This document shows positions 60,628-64,000 of a stretch of 64,000 nt of DNA, piece after piece. The stretch lies in the NCBI RefSeq assembly GCF_000233715.2, contig NC_021184.1:62001-126000 (forward strand), given 5' to 3'. Every line of letters begins with the position of its first letter. Positions within the stretch are counted from its first letter, which is position 1. The notes under the pieces are model-generated. The model was not told the DNA's origin and searched no databases. It saw nothing but the letters and a program-made list of their open reading frames with translations. The DNA comes from Desulfoscipio gibsoniae DSM 7213. Its GTDB lineage: Bacteria > Bacillota > Desulfotomaculia > Desulfotomaculales > Desulfallaceae. A program made the position numbers and the translations under genes.

Positions 60628-61653
60628 TTGCGTAAAAATAGTATTCTTTATATGAGTTTGACGCTTTTACTGGTAGCGCTTGTTCTTGGGGGATGCGGTG
60701 GCAGTCAGGTGGTAGCTACGGTGAACGGTGAAGATATAACATCCCAGGAACTGGATGAAGAAGTAACCAAATGGAAGAATAGTCTGGCCCAACAAGGTTT
60801 TAACCTGGAAGGTGAGCAGGCAAAAGAAATTGAAGAGGTTGTATTGAATCAGCTGATTGACAGCCGTTTGGCAATGGCCGAAATTAAACGTTTGGACCTG
60901 ATGCCTACGGATAAAGAAGTGGAAGAAGCGGTTCAAGGAACGAAAGAACAGTTGGGCGGTGAAGCTGAATTTAAGAAATATTTGGCAGCCTACGGAATAA
61001 ACGAACCCCAACTGAGGGACGATCTTAAACAACAGCTGGCCGTTAATAAACTTGTAGAGCAAATAAGTGCAGAAGTGCCCCAGCCAACCGAGGCCGAGAT
61101 AAAAGAATACTTTGACCAAAACGGTGCTCAGTATAATGACCCGGAACAGCGGCAGGTTAGTCATATTTTAATAGGCGTAGGCGATTATTCCAACGGTAAG
61201 GATCGTTCAGAAATGGATGCCAAGGTGCTGGCGCTGCAGGTAGTGGACAAGGTGGCCTCGGGTGCCGACTTTGGCGAATTAGCCAAACAGTACAGTGATG
61301 ACATGGGCAGCAAAGATAACGGTGGTCAGTACCCGCCCTTTAGCAAGGGCAGCGGTTTTGCTGAAGAATTTGAAAGCGCTGCTTTTAATCTGAAGGAGAA
61401 CGGCCAGTATACTAAAGAGCCTGTCAAAACGACGTTTGGTTATCATATTATTCGGCTGGACAAAATTATTCCCGCTAAAACACATACACTGGACGAAGTT
61501 AAGGACCAAATAGCTGCTAGTTTACACGATGAGAAAATTAACAAGAAAGCAAGCGAATATATGCAAGAGCTGCGTGATAAAGCAAAAATAGTAAACAATT
61601 TAGCCAAGGAGTCAGCTGCTCCGGCAAAGGAAAATCAATCGACAAAAGAATAG
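60628..61653 (+). CDS. prsA: PrsA-type peptidyl-prolyl isomerase lipoprotein
   Basis: 341 residues. A signal with lipobox ALVLGGCG anchors it to the outer face of the membrane. A SurA/PrsA N-terminal domain precedes a parvulin PpiC domain (QVSHILIGVGDYSNG, GADFGELAKQYSDD, GGQYPPFSKGSG, TTFGYHIIRLD). It helps fold secreted proteins. TTG 60628 follows AAGGGAGGAG. It lies between mfd and spoVT. Confidence 0.92.
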   Translation: MRKNSILYMSLTLLLVALVLGGCGGSQVVATVNGEDITSQELDEEVTKWKNSLAQQGFNLEGEQAKEIEEVVLNQLIDSRLAMAEIKRLDLMPTDKEVEEAVQGTKEQLGGEAEFKKYLAAYGINEPQLRDDLKQQLAVNKLVEQISAEVPQPTEAEIKEYFDQNGAQYNDPEQRQVSHILIGVGDYSNGKDRSEMDAKVLALQVVDKVASGADFGELAKQYSDDMGSKDNGGQYPPFSKGSGFAEEFESAAFNLKENGQYTKEPVKTTFGYHIIRLDKIIPAKTHTLDEVKDQIAASLHDEKINKKASEYMQELRDKAKIVNNLAKESAAPAKENQSTKE

Positions 61654-61701
61654 ACATTTCTTGGTAAGGTGAAAATAAATTTGCTTTGTATTGGAAAAAA
61701 A

Positions 61702-61732
61702 TGAATAAATGCCCCCCTTCGGTTATATACTA
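61702..61732 (+). promoter_or_regulatory. sigma-G/F-type promoter of spoVT
   Basis: TGAATA (61702-61707), 18-base spacer, TATACTA (61726-61732); this is one base off the sigma-G consensus (TGAATA-N18-CATACTA). Confidence 0.65.
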
Positions 61733-61785
61733 TCATAGAAAGTTTTATCGTGATTATCCACTGGTAAAGGAGGGAAGGGCGACCC

Positions 61786-62346
61786 ATGAAGGCAACGGGT
61801 ATAGTGCGTCGCATAGATGATCTCGGTAGGGTGGTTATCCCAAAAGAAATAAGACGGACACTTAGAATCCGCGAAGGCGATCCGTTGGAGATTTTTGTTG
61901 ATCGGGAAGGCGAGGTAATACTAAAAAAATATTCGCCAATCGGTGAGCTGGGTGATTTTGCTAAAGAATATGCGGATTCGCTGCATGAAGCGCTGGGACA
62001 CATATCCTTAATTGCTGACCGGGATGCCATTATAGCTGTTTCCGGAGCACCTAAAAAGGAATTTTTAAATAAACCGATAAGCAATGCCATAGAAAAGGTT
62101 ATGGAAGAACGTAAGGCTGTGGTTATTAATAACCCGGGAATTGATCCGCATTATGTGGATTGTATGATTATTGAGGACGGTGAATGCAAGTATACGGCGG
62201 AGGTTGTTGCGCCGATTATTTCTGAGGGAGATCCCATTGGTGCTGTAATTCTTGCCTCTCGTGAACCAAACGTGAACATGGGAGAACTGGAATTAAAACT
62301 GGCCGAAACAGCGGCGGGTTTTCTAGCCAAGCAAATGGAACAATAA
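61786..62346 (+). CDS. spoVT: stage V sporulation regulator SpoVT
   Basis: 186 residues. The AbrB-type N-terminal DNA-binding half (MKATGIVRRIDDLGRVVIPK) is joined to a GAF-like C-terminal domain (ALGHISLIADRDAIIAVSGA, EVVAPIISEGDPIGAVILAS). It tunes sigma-G-dependent genes in the forespore. ATG 61786 follows AAAGGAGGGAAGG. A sigma-G-type promoter lies upstream, and a terminator follows. Confidence 0.95.
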   Translation: MKATGIVRRIDDLGRVVIPKEIRRTLRIREGDPLEIFVDREGEVILKKYSPIGELGDFAKEYADSLHEALGHISLIADRDAIIAVSGAPKKEFLNKPISNAIEKVMEERKAVVINNPGIDPHYVDCMIIEDGECKYTAEVVAPIISEGDPIGAVILASREPNVNMGELELKLAETAAGFLAKQMEQ

Positions 62347-62371
62347 CGACCCTAAAGGGTCGTTTTTTTTT
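62346..62371 (+). terminator. intrinsic terminator after spoVT
   Basis: ACGACCCT/AGGGTCGT 8-bp stem, 2-base loop and a T8-9 run. Confidence 0.85.
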
Positions 62372-62502
62372 GTCCCGGGCGTGATTAACCGGGGAATATC
62401 CTCCGGGGTGATTTTTTATTTTGCTAAAAGGATTTTCAGTTAAGTGTCGCGTAATTGGTAAGAATAACAGTAAGGTTATCACTATTCAGGGGGTTTTTAA
62501 TA

Positions 62503-63984
62503 TTGACAACTAAGGTAATTGTGGTGGGACTTGGACCCGGCAGCCAGGACGCTCTGCCTGCGGTAAACCTGGAGGTATTAAAGTGTGCCCGGCGTCTTTT
62601 TTTGCGCACCGGGGTGCACCCCGTAGTCGATTGGCTTAAAGAACAAGGTATCGCCTTTGATACCTTTGATAAGTACTACGAGCAGGCGGATAGCTTTGAC
62701 GATGTCTACCGGCGTATTGCAGAAGATGTGCTGGCTGCCGCCGGGCAGGGGACTGTGGTATACGCCGTGCCCGGCCACCCGCTGGTGGCCGAAACAGCTG
62801 TGGATATGATTATGCGTAAGGCCGAGCAGAGGGGGATATCTACAGAAGTATTACCGGCCATGAGTTTTTTGGATGAGCTATATGCAGTATTAAAAGTAGA
62901 TCCGGTGCAAGGGATACAGATTATTGATGGGCTTAAATTGGACGGCTGTTTGCTGAACCCGGCGTTGGGGGTGGTGATGGTTCAGGTTTATAGCCGACTG
63001 GTAGCTTCTGATGTTAAACTATCCTTGCTGGAAATGTACCCTGCGGAGCACTTGGTGGCTATTGTCCGTGCGGCTGGTGTGCCGGGTGAACAAAGGGTTG
63101 AATATGTGCCGCTGTTTGAAATGGACCGGCTTGATTGGCTGGATCATCTCACTAGTATATATATACCGCCGATTAGCCGGGCAGCTGACAGTATGAAAGC
63201 TGACTTTCCGCTGGACCCGCTGGTGGACATTATGGGCCGGTTGCGGGGTGAGGGGGGGTGTCCGTGGGACCGGGAACAGGATCACCATACTCTGACACCC
63301 TATTTGCTTGAGGAAACTTACGAAGTGCTGGAGGCCATCCAGCAGGAAAATATGTATAATATTTGTGAAGAATTGGGAGACTTATTACTACAGATAGTGT
63401 TCCATGCTCAAATAGCTCGGGAAAACGGTTTATTTGACATTAATGATGTGGTGCGCGGCATTTGCCAAAAGATGATCCACCGTCACCCACATGTTTTTGG
63501 TAATATACAGGTTAACAATAGCGACGAAGTGCTGGCTAATTGGGAAATCATTAAGCAAGGTGAAAAGGATGGTGGTGCGAAAAAGAAGGAGTCGGTATTG
63601 GATGGGGTACCCCGTGGCTTACCAGCCATGCCACGCTCTTATAAAATACAGGCCAAGGCGGCCCGGGTGGGTTTTGACTGGCCCGATTATCGGGGGGCGC
63701 TGGATAAAGTTGATGAGGAACTGGTCGAGTGGAAGGAAGCACTGGCAAGTGGACAACGGGATAGGATTGAACTGGAGACCGGTGATATGCTATTTGCCGT
63801 AGTCAATACAGCCAGATTAACGGGCATTGACCCCGAGGTGGCTCTAACGGCCACAATTAATAAATTTATATGTAGATTTAAGTGGATGGAAAAAGAAGCC
63901 GCCGTTCAGGGATTGAATCTTGCCGACATGACTCTGGCCGAGATGGATGAGTTGTGGGAAAAAGCCAAGAATAAAGAAATATGA
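62503..63984 (+). CDS. mazG: MazG with N-terminal tetrapyrrole-methylase-like domain (YabN type)
   Basis: About 494 residues. The N-terminal SAM-methylase-like domain (VGLGPGSQDALP, YAVPGHPLVAE) is fused to MazG (LRGEGGCPWDREQDHHTL, LLEETYEVLEAI, EELGDLLLQIVFHAQIA), a nucleoside triphosphate pyrophosphohydrolase. The Glu/Asp residues of these blocks bind Mg2+. TTG 62503 follows CAGGGGG; the frame is open upstream to 62455 without SD. It follows spoVT; in B. subtilis yabM lies between them and is not seen here. Confidence 0.92.
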   Translation: MTTKVIVVGLGPGSQDALPAVNLEVLKCARRLFLRTGVHPVVDWLKEQGIAFDTFDKYYEQADSFDDVYRRIAEDVLAAAGQGTVVYAVPGHPLVAETAVDMIMRKAEQRGISTEVLPAMSFLDELYAVLKVDPVQGIQIIDGLKLDGCLLNPALGVVMVQVYSRLVASDVKLSLLEMYPAEHLVAIVRAAGVPGEQRVEYVPLFEMDRLDWLDHLTSIYIPPISRAADSMKADFPLDPLVDIMGRLRGEGGCPWDREQDHHTLTPYLLEETYEVLEAIQQENMYNICEELGDLLLQIVFHAQIARENGLFDINDVVRGICQKMIHRHPHVFGNIQVNNSDEVLANWEIIKQGEKDGGAKKKESVLDGVPRGLPAMPRSYKIQAKAARVGFDWPDYRGALDKVDEELVEWKEALASGQRDRIELETGDMLFAVVNTARLTGIDPEVALTATINKFICRFKWMEKEAAVQGLNLADMTLAEMDELWEKAKNKEI

Positions 63985-64000
63985 AGGAAAAAAATGTAGT

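Noticed and set aside
1-64000. CRISPR array, tRNA or rRNA genes
   Set aside because: No regularly spaced direct repeats, cloverleaf sequences or rRNA blocks were noticed on either strand, though tRNA detection by eye is imperfect.

Overview
The window reads as a chromosome segment of an anaerobic, endospore-forming Firmicute of the Desulfotomaculum/Pelotomaculum type (Peptococcaceae-like). This is inferred from three things. First, the genes are anaerobic: class I two-subunit fumarase, a succinate dehydrogenase/fumarate reductase, and a ferredoxin-dependent 2-oxoacid oxidoreductase. Second, sporulation genes are abundant (bofA, gin, yabG, SPOCS-domain proteins, spoVG, fin, spoVT). Third, the housekeeping gene order follows the B. 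subtilis csfB-to-ksgA and spoVG-to-mazG chromosome arms. TTG and GTG starts and strong Shine-Dalgarno (SD) sites are very common.

Layout. 1-7.9 kb: end of a TRAP-type permease, then fumarase alpha/beta, SdhC, SdhD, SdhB and SdhA, a GntR/FadR-type regulator and a degenerate UxaA-like protein; this looks like a C4-dicarboxylate uptake and interconversion module. 8.1-12.2 kb: bofA, a P-loop ATPase and a four-subunit 2-oxoacid:ferredoxin oxidoreductase. 12.4-24.9 kb: the csfB/gin - yaaO - tmk - holB - ricT - yabA - rsmI - abrB - (T-box) metG - tatD - cobO - yabE - ksgA - ykuK block. 24.9-37.2 kb: spore-related and less familiar genes: a frameshifted glycosyltransferase, yabG, a trypsin-like protease, a triple-CAP secreted protein, two SPOCS proteins, a YbaB paralogue, a family of small Gly/Leu-rich proteins, an HMA-like protein without its metal cysteines, two transporters and an L,D-transpeptidase. 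37.4-44.4 kb: ispE, a GntR regulator, a nucleotidyltransferase, spoVG, glmU, prs, a PRC-barrel protein and rplY/ctc.

44.4-55.6 kb is an accessory island between ctc and pth, which are adjacent in B. subtilis. It holds an intact Fic protein with an operator-like hairpin, transposase remnants, a partial copy of a host gene, secreted PHP-type and calcineurin-type phosphoesterases, a truncated C_GCAxxG_C_C protein, a decayed IS3-type element, a VapB antitoxin with a frameshifted VapC, a 145-bp scar of a second fic copy, and a truncated dtd. 55.6-64 kb returns to conserved order: pth, a PrsW-like mini-protein, fin, mfd, a PrsA-type foldase, spoVT and mazG.

The most interesting signals are the decayed island with its second fic copy, two covarying palindromes with identical outer arms, the SPOCS/small-protein cluster at 30.4-35.4 kb, a SdhA lacking the usual FAD-linking histidine, and several genes whose SD site is best placed for an AUU start. 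No tRNA, rRNA or CRISPR array was seen. Family assignments come from motif recognition and gene order only; no database search was run.
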